Positions 1-8,964 of a stretch of 64,000 nt of DNA are shown piece after piece. Numbering within the stretch: the stretch's first letter is position 1; each line of letters opens with the position of its first letter. A program made the position numbers and the translations under genes. Source of the stretch: Candidatus Nitrosopelagicus sp. (GTDB lineage Archaea; Thermoproteota; Nitrososphaeria; Nitrososphaerales; Nitrosopumilaceae); the NCBI GenBank assembly GCA_028344155.1, contig JAOMAI010000001.1:1-64000 (forward strand), given 5' to 3'. The notes beneath the pieces were generated by a model. The model did not search any database. It was not told the DNA's origin and was given only the letters and a program-made list of their open reading frames with translations.

Positions 1-461
1 GAAAATTTAAAAAAAATGAATTGATTGTTGTTGATTTGACATTACGTTACAAAGGTTATGTTTCAGATGCAACAAGAACATTTGCAATAGGAAAAATATC
101 TAATGAAGAAAAAAATGTTTATGAAATTGTTAAAGAGTCACAAAAGGCTGGATTAAAAGCTGTTAAATCAAAAATAGATTGTAAAAAAATTGATGATGCA
201 TGTAGAAAAATTATTGATGAGTCAGGTTATGGAAAATATTTTATTCATTCAACAGGACATGGAATAGGATTGGATGTACATGAATTACCAACAATTGGAC
301 CACGAAGTTCTACAAAATTAGAGAAAGATATGGCAATAACTGTAGAGCCAGGTATTTACATTCCAAAAAAGTTTGGTGTACGAATTGAAGATTCATTAGT
401 TGTAACACAAAAAAATCCAATTCTATTGCACAAATTTACAAAAGAACTTCTAACACTTTAG
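1..461 (+). CDS. Xaa-Pro peptidase, M24 family (3' part)
   Basis: C-terminal catalytic half of a metal-dependent aminopeptidase/prolidase that cleaves N-terminal X-Pro bonds in the cytoplasm. The frame is open to base 1, so the N-terminus lies outside the window; the TTG at 21 is internal. All five M24 metal ligands are visible, counting from that TTG: D5, D16 (SDATRT), H80 (HSTGHGIGLDVHE), E109 (EPGIY) and E123 (RIEDS). The creatinase-like N-terminal domain is not seen, so prolidase and aminopeptidase P cannot be separated. Confidence 0.9.
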   Translation, partial: KFKKNELIVVDLTLRYKGYVSDATRTFAIGKISNEEKNVYEIVKESQKAGLKAVKSKIDCKKIDDACRKIIDESGYGKYFIHSTGHGIGLDVHELPTIGPRSSTKLEKDMAITVEPGIYIPKKFGVRIEDSLVVTQKNPILLHKFTKELLTL

Positions 462-554
462 ACATTATGTTTTAGGGTAATTACGCACAAAAAAATATTG
501 TCAATTTTTTTTAGATCAAAAGAGTTTATGAAGGTGTAGATCGCCAGTAAGCTC

Positions 555-833
555 ATGCAAAAACAAGAAAACACAACTTACTTGAAAGCAATCACTATTC
601 GAGATCCTAGTGATTTACATTCAATAAAAGAAGACATCAAAAAAGGAATGGTGCTAATTTTAAGAGTTACACCGTTAGCACAGTCAGATGTTGAGAAATT
701 ACGTAAGGTTGTTGAAGAGCTTTATGTTATTGCACGCAATGCAGAAGCAGACATTGCAAGATTAGGAGAAGAAAGAATCATTGTAACTCCACCAAATGTA
801 AAAATTTGGAAACCAGATTATGATTTAAAATAA
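555..833 (+). CDS. sepF: SepF-like cell division protein
   Basis: A 92-residue protein of the SepF/DUF552 family. In archaea that have FtsZ, SepF is its membrane anchor; in this lineage, which divides with the Cdv/ESCRT machinery, its role is open. The conserved core runs from YLKAITIRD (residue 9) through GMVLILRVTPL to the IIVTPPNVKIW end. The short N-terminus has no obvious amphipathic helix. It stands alone and its end overlaps the convergent aCPSF1 gene by 9 bases. Confidence 0.85.
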   Translation: MQKQENTTYLKAITIRDPSDLHSIKEDIKKGMVLILRVTPLAQSDVEKLRKVVEELYVIARNAEADIARLGEERIIVTPPNVKIWKPDYDLK

Positions 834-2762
834 TTTTATAGCTTCTTGAACTTGTGGATAATGAGTTGTAACTCTATACATTCTATTAATTGCTGATGAA
901 AGATTTTGAGATTTTCTTCTTTCTCCATGATTAACAAGAACTCTACGAAGTTTTGGTCTCAATCTTTGCACATATGACATTAATTGATTATAATCACTAT
1001 GACCACTAAATCCCTCTAATTTTTCAGTACCACAGTTAATTGTAACAACTTCAACTTTTCCCTCTCTTCCCATAATTGTCACTTGTCTTGCACCATCCAT
1101 TACTCTTCGTCCTAGAGTTCCATTGACCTGATAAGAAACAAAAAGAATCTTATTTTTTGGATTTGGTGCAAAATTTCTAAAGTATTCTAAAACGGGACCA
1201 CCCTCAAGCATTCCAGACGTTGCAATTACAATACATGGTGAATCTTCTCTTAATGGTTCATCTCTTCCATCTGCATGCTCAATATTTGTGAAATACTCTG
1301 AATCAAATGGATTATCGTCTGTTTCTAAAATTTTCTGTTTCAATGATCTCTCAAGATATTCAGGATGTGCTTCATGAATTGCGGTTGCTTCTTGAATCAT
1401 TCCTTCCATGAAAACAGGTGATTCTGTTAATTGACCAGATTTCATATACTTGTCAATAACCATCATCAACTCTTGTGCACGCCCTACAGCAGGAATTGGA
1501 ATTAGAACTTTACCACCACCTTTGAGAATTTCATTTACAGATTTGATAAATGCTCCTTCAACTTCTTCTCTTGTTGGTTGAATGTCTTCTTTTGCACCGT
1601 ATGTACTTTCGACTAGTAATGTTTCAACACGTGGGAATCTTGTATCTGCACTTTCTAAAAGCATACTTTTTCCATATTTGATATCACCAGAGTAAACAAA
1701 ATTATGATCACCATTACCAATATGAAAGTGACATGATGCAGAACCTAAGATATGTCCTGCGTTTGCCAATACAAGTTTAATATCAGGAGAAATATCTGTG
1801 ACGGTTCCATACGAGAGACCAATTGTTTGTCTCATAATTTGGTGAACATCTCGTTCTGCATACATCGGTGTTCGTCCTTGTGCACCTGCAACCTTGATTG
1901 CATCTAATTGAATTAGATTCATCATAGGAAGGGTTGGTTCAGTACAGTAAATTGGCCCCTTATACCCATATTTTGTTAATACAGGCAAGAATCCGGTGTG
2001 GTCCAAGTGAGCATGTCCAATTACAATAGCATCTAACTCATCTAATGAAATATTTGCCCAATCTAAACGAGGAAATGCTTCAGAAGGAGTTCGTGCACCG
2101 GGGTTGATACCACAATCAATTAACACTTTACTATCAGGAGTAGTCAAAAGCATGCAGGAACGCCCAACCTGTCCAAATCCTCCCAGTGTTAATAATGATA
2201 CTTCAGATTTTTGAACAAGTCTAGGTCTAAAGATTTCCTCTCCAATAGATTTTAGTTGTTTTGCTCTATCTGCAGATGATATTTTTAATTGATAATTGAT
2301 TGATTTGATTGTGTTAGATGGTTTTGTAGTTGATTTTCTTATTCTTAGTCTCCAACCTGTTTGTTCGGTAACTTCTGTATGATTAAATTCTTCTGCATTT
2401 CTCTGACAGAGCCATGGTCTTTTTACTTCAATTGAAACTTCACCTGTTGCAGTATCAAAAAATGTAGCCTCTAGTCCAGCATCATCTGGAACTAAGGTGT
2501 CTAAAATTTTTCTTGCATCCTCTTCAGACTTCCTAATTTTTTCATCAGTTCTTATTACAATTCGTTTTTTAATTTGATTAACTAGGGTAGAAATTATGTC
2601 GTTATGTTCCATCAAAAAGCGTGGCGTATCTGTATAAAGAGCAATACGAGGACCCTCATAATCAATTTTTGTGACATTTGCTTCTTTGGGTATACTTGTC
2701 AGTATGGTCGCCATTATATTCTGGCTAGATTGATCTGCTTGCTGCTGTTGTTTTTTTTGCAA
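825..2762 (-). CDS. aCPSF1/FttA beta-CASP ribonuclease, transcription termination factor
   Basis: Archaeal CPSF1 family nuclease that cleaves nascent RNA downstream of genes and terminates RNA polymerase. The order is KH-type domains (about 20-145), metallo-beta-lactamase domain with HAHLDH at 250-255, then a beta-CASP domain with a C-terminal VNHGE His motif. The length (645) is normal for the family. The longest start is a TTG 5 bases after psmB; an ATG at residue 17 (2714) is an alternative because the first 16 residues are low-complexity Gln/Lys. It probably shares a transcript with psmB. Confidence 0.95.
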   Translation of the reverse strand: MQKKQQQQADQSSQNIMATILTSIPKEANVTKIDYEGPRIALYTDTPRFLMEHNDIISTLVNQIKKRIVIRTDEKIRKSEEDARKILDTLVPDDAGLEATFFDTATGEVSIEVKRPWLCQRNAEEFNHTEVTEQTGWRLRIRKSTTKPSNTIKSINYQLKISSADRAKQLKSIGEEIFRPRLVQKSEVSLLTLGGFGQVGRSCMLLTTPDSKVLIDCGINPGARTPSEAFPRLDWANISLDELDAIVIGHAHLDHTGFLPVLTKYGYKGPIYCTEPTLPMMNLIQLDAIKVAGAQGRTPMYAERDVHQIMRQTIGLSYGTVTDISPDIKLVLANAGHILGSASCHFHIGNGDHNFVYSGDIKYGKSMLLESADTRFPRVETLLVESTYGAKEDIQPTREEVEGAFIKSVNEILKGGGKVLIPIPAVGRAQELMMVIDKYMKSGQLTESPVFMEGMIQEATAIHEAHPEYLERSLKQKILETDDNPFDSEYFTNIEHADGRDEPLREDSPCIVIATSGMLEGGPVLEYFRNFAPNPKNKILFVSYQVNGTLGRRVMDGARQVTIMGREGKVEVVTINCGTEKLEGFSGHSDYNQLMSYVQRLRPKLRRVLVNHGERRKSQNLSSAINRMYRVTTHYPQVQEAIKLF

Positions 2763-2767
2763 TTATT

Positions 2768-3400
2768 TTAAAGAGGAAGTACTGCTTTCTTTTGTTCTTC
2801 TGTTAAAAGACGGAATCCATTTTTATCAACCAATGCTACATTGATTCCATCGCCAGTTCCAATATTTCGTGTTATGGCTGCTTTGACTGCACGTAATGCA
2901 ACATTTTTTGCATCTTCAAGTGTCAAGTCTTTGGTATATTCTTCTTCTAACAGACCATATGCAACTGGAGAACCACTACCAGTTGTTACATAATTTTTAT
3001 TTTCTACAGAGCCAAACATGTCGATATTAAATAAAGCAGGACCTTTTGCATCAACACCACCTACTAAGATGTCTGCAATGAATGGATAACCTCTGTTTTG
3101 ATGGAACATTAAAGATGTTAGTCTTGCTAATGAGTTAACTGGAATAGGTTCTTGATTTTGAATTCTGTGTAAATTTGCATGATAACGTAATACATCTACA
3201 ATGTTTTGTGCATCTGCTACACCACCTGCTAAAGTAAGACCAACATGTTGTTCGATTTTTTGAATTTTCATTGTATTGTTATTTGCAATAAAATATCCTG
3301 CGCTTGCTCTCATATCCGCACATAAGACTACACCGTCTGTAGCCTTGATACCTACAGTGGTTGTTCCGTGTAATATTTTTTCTTCAACATTGTTTGACAT
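2768..3400 (-). CDS. psmB: Proteasome beta subunit
   Basis: Catalytic beta subunit of the 20S proteasome. A short propeptide (MSNNVEEKILHG) precedes TTTVG, so self-processing between Gly and Thr would expose the N-terminal Thr nucleophile; the GTGDGINVALVDK C-terminal region is typical. I place the start at the ATG at 3400 because a GAGGT ribosome binding site (3408-3412) lies 7 bases upstream; an in-frame start at 3430 would lie upstream of that site. It is first gene of the psmB-aCPSF1 pair. Confidence 0.95.
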   Translation of the reverse strand: MSNNVEEKILHGTTTVGIKATDGVVLCADMRASAGYFIANNNTMKIQKIEQHVGLTLAGGVADAQNIVDVLRYHANLHRIQNQEPIPVNSLARLTSLMFHQNRGYPFIADILVGGVDAKGPALFNIDMFGSVENKNYVTTGSGSPVAYGLLEEEYTKDLTLEDAKNVALRAVKAAITRNIGTGDGINVALVDKNGFRLLTEEQKKAVLPL

Positions 3401-3443
3401 AAGATTAACCTCGTTTTGAGATAATATCAATGATATTAGACCC

Positions 3444-3452
3444 TTTTAAATA
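3444..3452. promoter_or_regulatory. Shared TATA element of divergent psmB and egsA
   Basis: TTTTAAATA reads as a TATA box on both strands. On the plus strand it is about 25 nt before the egsA GTG (leaderless). On the minus strand it would start psmB RNA near 3422, giving a leader of about 22 nt that carries the GAGGT site. One element may serve both promoters; this is inferred from spacing. Confidence 0.5.
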
Positions 3453-3471
3453 ACTTTGTCATAGGATCGAA

Positions 3472-4530
3472 GTGTTGAACAAGAAGGCTAAGTCCCACAC
3501 AATGGAGCTTCCAAGACAGATCGTTGTAGGTGAAAAGAACATTGAACAAGTTGGAGAATTTTTACGATCACTTTCTAATCCAAAAAAAGTTTCAATAATT
3601 TCTGGTAAGAATGTAAAGAAAATAATTGGAAAAGAGATCGATAAGTCATTAAAAAATGCAAAAATTTCAGCTGTTTGGCATTTAGCAAAATCAAATCAAG
3701 TAAAAGAAACTGATGCGATACAAAAAAAAGTCAAATTAACAAAAAGTGATATAATCATAGGTTTAGGAGGAGGACGCTCAGTAGATGTTGCAAAATTATG
3801 TTCATTTAATCTAAAAAAACCATTTGTTAGCATACCTACCTCTGCATCACATGATGGTATTGCAAGCCCATTTGTTTCAGTTAGAGGTGAAAAACCACAT
3901 TCACTGGTCGCAACTGCACCTCTAGGTGTGTTTGTGGATTTAGATATAATCAAAAAAGCTCCTAAAAAATTACTGGCAAGTGGATGTGGTGATTTGATGG
4001 CAAAGGTAACTGCAGTTCATGATTGGGAATTAGGTCGTGATAAGGTAGGAGAATATTATGGAAGATATTCAGCAAACCTTGCTTCAATGAGTGCAGAGAT
4101 ATTAATTGAAAGTGCAGAAAATTTTTCAAAAAATAAAATTGATGTTAGAATAATTGTTGAGGCATTAATCAGTGCAGGAGTTGCATCGTGTATTGCAGGA
4201 AGTAGTAGACCTTGTTCAGGTGCAGAACATCTATTTTCACATGCAATTGATCATTTAGAATTTGGAATTGGATTACATGGTGAAAAATGTGGCATAGGTT
4301 CTATAATGATTGCAAAATTACAAGGACAAAACTGGAAAAAAATTATAAAAACTTTGAAGAACTCGGGTGCGCCAACTACAGCAAAAGAGATTGGATTAAA
4401 ACCAAAGATTTTAGCTAAAGCATTAGTTATTGCACAATCATTACGACCTGAGAGATATACAATATTAAAAGAAGTTAAAATGACTGAAAAAGACGCATTA
4501 AAGCTTGCAAAAAGTACAGGCGTTCTATAA
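3472..4530 (+). CDS. egsA: sn-glycerol-1-phosphate dehydrogenase
   Basis: Reduces dihydroxyacetone phosphate to sn-glycerol-1-phosphate, the backbone of archaeal membrane lipids, using NAD(P)H. Seen: the GLGGGRSVD dinucleotide-binding loop (97-105), the IPTSASHDGIASPF metal/substrate segment (121-134) and the HLFSHAIDHLEFGIGLHGE metal-binding histidines. Length 352 is normal. The GTG start lies at leaderless distance from a TATA box; an ATG at codon 11 (3502) is possible. GGGP synthase at 45797-46537 uses its product. Confidence 0.95.
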   Translation: MLNKKAKSHTMELPRQIVVGEKNIEQVGEFLRSLSNPKKVSIISGKNVKKIIGKEIDKSLKNAKISAVWHLAKSNQVKETDAIQKKVKLTKSDIIIGLGGGRSVDVAKLCSFNLKKPFVSIPTSASHDGIASPFVSVRGEKPHSLVATAPLGVFVDLDIIKKAPKKLLASGCGDLMAKVTAVHDWELGRDKVGEYYGRYSANLASMSAEILIESAENFSKNKIDVRIIVEALISAGVASCIAGSSRPCSGAEHLFSHAIDHLEFGIGLHGEKCGIGSIMIAKLQGQNWKKIIKTLKNSGAPTTAKEIGLKPKILAKALVIAQSLRPERYTILKEVKMTEKDALKLAKSTGVL

Positions 4531-5286
4531 TTACTTAGATTTTTTTTCAGCAGATTTTGCTGGTTTTTCTTCTTTTTTGACTGGTTTGTCTTCTTTTTTG
4601 GCTGTTTTATTTTCGTATGACTCTACGAAATTTACTTTCCCAAGTGATGGAACAAATTTGAACAAGTCCATCTGAGTAAAATGTTTAATGATTGCTAATC
4701 CATCTGCTCTAAAAATTTCTTCAGGAATTGTAATTTCTACTACATTACCAGTTTTTTTGAAATTGATTTGATCATTTTCTACAGGTAATCTTGATTTTAA
4801 AATTTCAGATATTTTATCATCGTCTGTATCAAGAGATTTTTTTACGTTGACATCATAGATGATTGTTTTTCCTGCAAATCTATGATTGTAATCAATTTGA
4901 ACTCTACCTGAACCGATAAAACGGATAATTCCTTTTTTGTTATCAATTTCTACGGTATCACCTACGGATACTTTTTCTTGATCTTCTCCAAGTTTTCTTA
5001 GAGGAATCATTCTGACTTTGCCTTTGTCTCTTGCACCGAATCCTTTTTCAGCAGAAACTTCGATTGTCTTTTTTTCACCTTCTTTTGTTTCAGGTAAAGC
5101 ATCATCTAGTCCTTTGAGAACCCATGCTTCTCCAACAGAAACAAGTTTTGGCATATATTTTAGATTAGGATCATGAATGGAGTGTTTTTTTGCTTCTTCC
5201 TCATTTGTGCTTTCAAAAACTTCTCCGCTATCTTTTATCTTAGCAGTATAATCAAGTAAAATTAATTGTCCTTTTTTGAATGTCAA
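4531..5286 (-). CDS. FKBP-type peptidyl-prolyl cis-trans isomerase, SlyD-like
   Basis: Prolyl isomerase and chaperone of the long archaeal FKBP type. FKBP strands at 1-30 and about 60-90 (GEKKTIEV, GFGARDKGKV) flank an insert, followed by VSVGDTVEID and the YNHRFAGKTIIYDV strand characteristic of SlyD-like proteins. A C-terminal domain of about 75 residues ends in a Lys/Glu/Ala-rich tail, probably disordered. The start is TTG. The stop abuts that of the convergent egsA gene. Confidence 0.9.
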   Translation of the reverse strand: MTFKKGQLILLDYTAKIKDSGEVFESTNEEEAKKHSIHDPNLKYMPKLVSVGEAWVLKGLDDALPETKEGEKKTIEVSAEKGFGARDKGKVRMIPLRKLGEDQEKVSVGDTVEIDNKKGIIRFIGSGRVQIDYNHRFAGKTIIYDVNVKKSLDTDDDKISEILKSRLPVENDQINFKKTGNVVEITIPEEIFRADGLAIIKHFTQMDLFKFVPSLGKVNFVESYENKTAKKEDKPVKKEEKPAKSAEKKSK

Positions 5287-5317
5287 CGTTGTCGATTTTG
5301 AATTTCCTTATATTAAG

Positions 5318-6472
5318 CTAAAGGGAATCAAGTGGCTTTAGTTTTTCCTCAGCTACCTTAAGACCTGCTTGAGCGTCAGTATCATAACCCATCATTGCTA
5401 ATGTTGATGCAATTCCAGATATACATCTCATAACGTGATAACGATCAACTTCACCCATACAGCCAACTCTGAAAACTTTACCTTTTAGGTTTCCAAATCC
5501 ACCTGCTACTAAGATTCTGAATTTTTTTGCTAATGTATCTCTGAAGATTTTATCTTCTAATCCGTCTAGATAATTTAATGCGATTACAACTGTAGAACGA
5601 GAGTTTTCATCTGCAAATGGAGATAATCCTATTGCAGATAATCCAGAATAGAGTGCATCAGAACATGTTCTATGTCTTTGGATTCTTTTTTCCATTCCTT
5701 CTTCTAAGATTATTCTCATTGCTTCTCTGTATGCATAAAGAACTGGTAATGCAGGAGTAAATGGTGTATGTTTTGCTTCTTCATAATATTTGAAGTATCT
5801 TGGTAAATTGAAATACATTGTATTAGGTGGATTTGCTTCCATGTATTTTCTGGTTCTACCATTAATACAAATTGGTGATATTCCAGGTGGACATGCAAAT
5901 GCTTTTTGTGCACCAGTCATTGCAATATCGATTCCCCATTTGTCCATGTGAAGTTCTTCTCCACCAACAATTGATACACCATCTAAAACATAATAGGAAT
6001 CATTTCTGGATGTCAAGTCTTTGATTCTATCAAGATAATTAATCATAGTTCCAGTTGAGGTTTCATTCCAAACACAATAGAATGCTTTAACATCTTTATT
6101 GTTATCAAATGCCTCTTTGACTTGATCATAAGTTGCATTTATTCCTGGTTCAGTTTCAATTCTAATTGTTTGACCGCCTGCCCATTCAATTTGTTGGGCT
6201 AAACGAGTACTGAATTCACCGTTAACTGGGATTATTACTTTATCATCTTTTTTAATTAAATTTACAACAGAACATTCAGTTGCACCTGTTCCAGAAGCAG
6301 AAAGACAAACTGCATCACCTTCTGTTTCAAATATTTTTTTTGTGTTGTTAACACACTCTTCGTATAGTTCAACAAAATCATCACTTCTATGGTTAATAGA
6401 TGGAGTAACCATTGCACGTGTAACACGTTCTGGTACATTTGTTGGACCCGGTAACATTACTAAATATTCCAA
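5318..6472 (-). CDS. Class V aminotransferase, alanine/serine-glyoxylate type
   Basis: PLP-dependent aminotransferase of the alanine-glyoxylate/serine-pyruvate family. The N-terminal LPGPTNVPERV motif is the family signature, SASGTGATE is the cofactor phosphate loop, D164 (YYVLDGVSIVGG) pairs with the PLP ring and K190 (GAQKAFACPPG) forms the Schiff base. Length 384 is typical. The amino donor cannot be read from sequence; a role in glycine/serine interconversion with SHMT (41070) is plausible but inferred. Confidence 0.88.
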   Translation of the reverse strand: MEYLVMLPGPTNVPERVTRAMVTPSINHRSDDFVELYEECVNNTKKIFETEGDAVCLSASGTGATECSVVNLIKKDDKVIIPVNGEFSTRLAQQIEWAGGQTIRIETEPGINATYDQVKEAFDNNKDVKAFYCVWNETSTGTMINYLDRIKDLTSRNDSYYVLDGVSIVGGEELHMDKWGIDIAMTGAQKAFACPPGISPICINGRTRKYMEANPPNTMYFNLPRYFKYYEEAKHTPFTPALPVLYAYREAMRIILEEGMEKRIQRHRTCSDALYSGLSAIGLSPFADENSRSTVVIALNYLDGLEDKIFRDTLAKKFRILVAGGFGNLKGKVFRVGCMGEVDRYHVMRCISGIASTLAMMGYDTDAQAGLKVAEEKLKPLDSL

Positions 6473-6516
6473 ATTTTATATCGCCTAAGCTTGAGAAGTT
6501 TGAAGGTTATTTATAA

Positions 6517-7011
6517 TTAAAGATCTGACAATCGTTTTTTCGGATTAATTTCTGATAAAACGTCTATTGTTCCTGAAGGAAGAAATTGTTTCCAGTTTTG
6601 ATCGGCTAAGATGAGATTTCGAATATTAGTCCCCGATAAATCACTGCGAGATTTCAGCTCTACAGAGATAATTGATTTTCCTCTTTTACCATAAAGTTCA
6701 TGAGTAAAATCATCATTAGAAAAAACAACATCATATTCAGGAATTATTTCATCTACAAGATGTGTCCATTTGGAATGATCATTAACATCAGGAATATAAT
6801 GAATTGACAATTTTTTTTCCAATTCAACATCTATAGATGAAAGAATCATCTTTTTTCTTTCATCAGCAGTGAAAGGATTTCTTTCTTCATGGCTTTTGTT
6901 TGAACTACCTATTCCAACATGAAGATGCTCAACTTTACCCAATGCAAATTTTATTGCCTCTAAATGTCCTAGATGAAATGGTTGGAATCTACCTATTAGA
7001 AATCCAATCAT
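6517..7011 (-). CDS. nadM: Nicotinamide-nucleotide adenylyltransferase
   Basis: Condenses NMN (or NaMN) with ATP in NAD synthesis. The nucleotidyltransferase signature GRFQPFHLGH sits at 7-16 with the HxGH histidines at 13 and 16; NPFTADERKKMI and the C-terminal SGTNIR ATP-binding motif are present. Length 164 suits the archaeal NadM type. Its ATG overlaps the stop of the upstream membrane-protein gene (ATGA), so the two are translationally coupled. Confidence 0.93.
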   Translation of the reverse strand: MIGFLIGRFQPFHLGHLEAIKFALGKVEHLHVGIGSSNKSHEERNPFTADERKKMILSSIDVELEKKLSIHYIPDVNDHSKWTHLVDEIIPEYDVVFSNDDFTHELYGKRGKSIISVELKSRSDLSGTNIRNLILADQNWKQFLPSGTIDVLSEINPKKRLSDL

Positions 7012-7508
7012 AATTGTCCACCAGCATTTAGTACTGATGCTAAGAATAAGATTATGATAGATAAGACAACAGTTACCTCTCCTAAGATAATAATTTTTTT
7101 CCTTAGTTTTTGTAATTGTTCTTGAGGCATTTCTTTAGCAATAATTTTATCTTCAACATCTTTTCTGATTATTCTCACATGAACTGCGTATAGAACTAAC
7201 AATGCGGCAACCAAAATCATTTTAATAATTAGTACATGACCATAACTAGTTTCATACAAAATATCAGATTTTTGTAATACAAGATGTGCTTGATACATTC
7301 CTGTTGCAATTAAGATAAACAAAGCCGGTAAGGCTAATTTATTAAAACGTCTTCCAACTTGTACCATTAATTGTATTCTTTCTTCAACAGGCATTGACAT
7401 TTTTTTTAAAATTGGTGCAAATACAACACCTATGAATAACGAGCCACCAACCCAAATTGCTGCACTTGTAATGTGAATCCATGTTAGTAATGCTTGCTCT
7501 AGTGCCAT
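7008..7508 (-). CDS. CopD-like four-helix membrane protein
   Basis: Integral membrane protein of 166 residues with four predicted helices: about 8-30 (starting WIHITSAAIWVGGSLF), 55-75, 88-110 and 140-160. The N-terminal His-x-x-x-Ala-x-Trp-x-Gly-Gly pattern is typical of CopD/YkoY-like proteins that may handle copper or haem; the substrate here is unknown. A charged loop separates helices 3 and 4. It overlaps nadM by 4 bases, an odd partnership that could simply be operon packing. Confidence 0.75.
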   Translation of the reverse strand: MALEQALLTWIHITSAAIWVGGSLFIGVVFAPILKKMSMPVEERIQLMVQVGRRFNKLALPALFILIATGMYQAHLVLQKSDILYETSYGHVLIIKMILVAALLVLYAVHVRIIRKDVEDKIIAKEMPQEQLQKLRKKIIILGEVTVVLSIIILFLASVLNAGGQL

Positions 7509-7579
7509 GACAATTAATGATTAGAACTCTATTTGACTCTTAACAAGGTTTTTTAGTATAAAACCTAAAAAAAATTATA

Positions 7580-8074
7580 ATGAATCCACCAGGACGTTCA
7601 ATACTTGTTATTGCAATTCTTGCATTGTTAGGAATGATGGGAGGAATTGTTTATTATGCAAGTTTGGATAATGACGATCTTTCTATGGCTACAATTGAAT
7701 TAGAATCTGTTGAACTAACTGATGTGAATAGTGTTGAAAGTCGTGCAACACTAAAAGTAACATTTCTAGTTGCAAATCCAGGTGAGGTTACAGTTACTGT
7801 TCCAGTAATTACGTATAGGTTGTATGCTGATGGAAGTGAAATTGGAAGTGGAACATACTCAACAGAAGATGTGGCAATGCCAGGTCGTGCAGCATTTTAC
7901 CCGGATGCAGAAATTCCATTAAAAAATAAATTAACTATTGTAATGTCAGAGATGAATGAAACAGTCTATAAGAAAATAGTCAGTGGACAAGTTATACAAT
8001 ATGCTGCATCAGGACAAATGACTGTAGAATCAGCATGGAGTATTGTAGAATTAGATTTTGATACTAGGTCTTAA
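7580..8074 (+). CDS. Membrane-anchored LEA14/WHy-like protein
   Basis: 164 residues: one N-terminal helix (about 7-27) followed by an extracytoplasmic beta-rich domain. The alternating pattern (LKVTFLVANPGEVTVTVPVITYRLYADG) and the later strand with a glycine-bounded loop resemble the water-stress/hypersensitive-response (LEA14-type) fold, common as single copies in this phylum. No catalytic residues are seen and the function is unknown. It converges on tRNA-Val. Confidence 0.65.
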   Translation: MNPPGRSILVIAILALLGMMGGIVYYASLDNDDLSMATIELESVELTDVNSVESRATLKVTFLVANPGEVTVTVPVITYRLYADGSEIGSGTYSTEDVAMPGRAAFYPDAEIPLKNKLTIVMSEMNETVYKKIVSGQVIQYAASGQMTVESAWSIVELDFDTRS

Positions 8075-8089
8075 TTTTAAAATTAAAAG

Positions 8090-8164
8090 TGGGCCTGGAG
8101 TGATTTGAACACTCGATCACTGCCATGTCGAGGCAGCATCATAACCAAACTAGACCACAAGCCC
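8090..8164 (-). tRNA. tRNA-Val (anticodon GAC)
   Basis: 75 nt fold into a full cloverleaf: acceptor GGGCTTG/CAGGCCC with discriminator A, D arm with A14 and GG, anticodon stem CTGCC/GGCAG, variable loop of 5 and T stem GAGTG/CACTC with loop TTCAAAT. The anticodon loop reads TCGACAT, giving anticodon GAC (Val). Position 33, almost always U, is C here. CCA is not encoded; the Cca enzyme at 57142-58482 would add it. No intron. Confidence 0.93.
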
Positions 8165-8229
8165 ACGAATTAAAAATTCTGAAAGAACATTATTAACGTT
8201 TAAGACATGTTGAAAATGAGGCTAGAAAA

Positions 8230-8934
8230 TTGAGCGACGAATTTACAGATGAGGAAAAGGCAGGATTTTACAAAGCAGTATACTCAAGAAGGGACGTTAG
8301 ATCACATTTTACACAAGAACCAATTAATGAAGAAACATTAACAAAAATTCTTCATGCCGCACATCATGCACCGTCAGTTGGATTTTCACAGCCATGGAAC
8401 TTTATTTTGATTAAAGATATGAAAACTAAACAAAAAGTTAAAGAATCTTTTCAAAAAGAACACGAACGAGCGTCAAAATTAGTTGAAGATCCAAAAAGAT
8501 CGGAATATCTTTCAATGAAATTAGAAGGAATAATGGAATCAGATGTCAATGTTTGCGTTACATATGATCCCACAAAATTCGGACCGTTCATTATAGGAAC
8601 AACAAGTATACCTGAAGCAGGAATTTACAGTGTTTGTGGTGCAATACAGAACTTATGGTTGGCTGCAAGAGCAGAAAATATCGGATTAGGTTGGGTTAGC
8701 ATAGTATCTAATGATGTGTTAAGAAAAGAATTGAATTTACCCGAACATATTGTACCTGTTGCATATCTTTGCCTTGGTCATGTAACAAATTTTGAAACAA
8801 AACCAGATTTGGAACGTTCAGGTTGGCTTCCAAGATTAGAACTAAAAGATGTGATTTATTTTGAAAAATGGGAACAAAAAGAAGATGAATCTTGGAATAT
8901 GATTCAAAAAATGATTAAATCCAATATCAAGTAA
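8230..8934 (+). CDS. bluB: 5,6-dimethylbenzimidazole synthase
   Basis: Flavin destructase of the nitroreductase fold that makes DMB, the lower ligand of cobalamin, from reduced FMN. The YSRRDVRSHF N-terminus, the HHAPSVGFSQPWNF segment and GLGWVSIVS are BluB signatures that separate it from ordinary nitroreductases. The start is TTG, supported by GAGG 8 bases upstream (8218-8221). The remaining cobalamin genes in the window (cobJ, cbiE) lie elsewhere, so the pathway is scattered. Confidence 0.9.
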   Translation: MSDEFTDEEKAGFYKAVYSRRDVRSHFTQEPINEETLTKILHAAHHAPSVGFSQPWNFILIKDMKTKQKVKESFQKEHERASKLVEDPKRSEYLSMKLEGIMESDVNVCVTYDPTKFGPFIIGTTSIPEAGIYSVCGAIQNLWLAARAENIGLGWVSIVSNDVLRKELNLPEHIVPVAYLCLGHVTNFETKPDLERSGWLPRLELKDVIYFEKWEQKEDESWNMIQKMIKSNIK

Positions 8935-8935
8935 G

Positions 8936-8944
8936 CTTAAATTA
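8936..8944 (+). promoter_or_regulatory. TATA box of tRNA-Arg
   Basis: GCTTAAATT-type TATA element centred about 25 nt upstream of the tRNA 5' end. The same CTTAAATT core recurs before the flavin reductase (9051) and glyA (41041) genes. Confidence 0.5.
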
Positions 8945-8964
8945 TTTCAAATTATTTTTCTACT

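Noticed and set aside
8165-8229. Cobalamin riboswitch before bluB
   Set aside because: The gap is about 65 bases and holds only a promoter and a GAGG site; no B12-box-like sequence.
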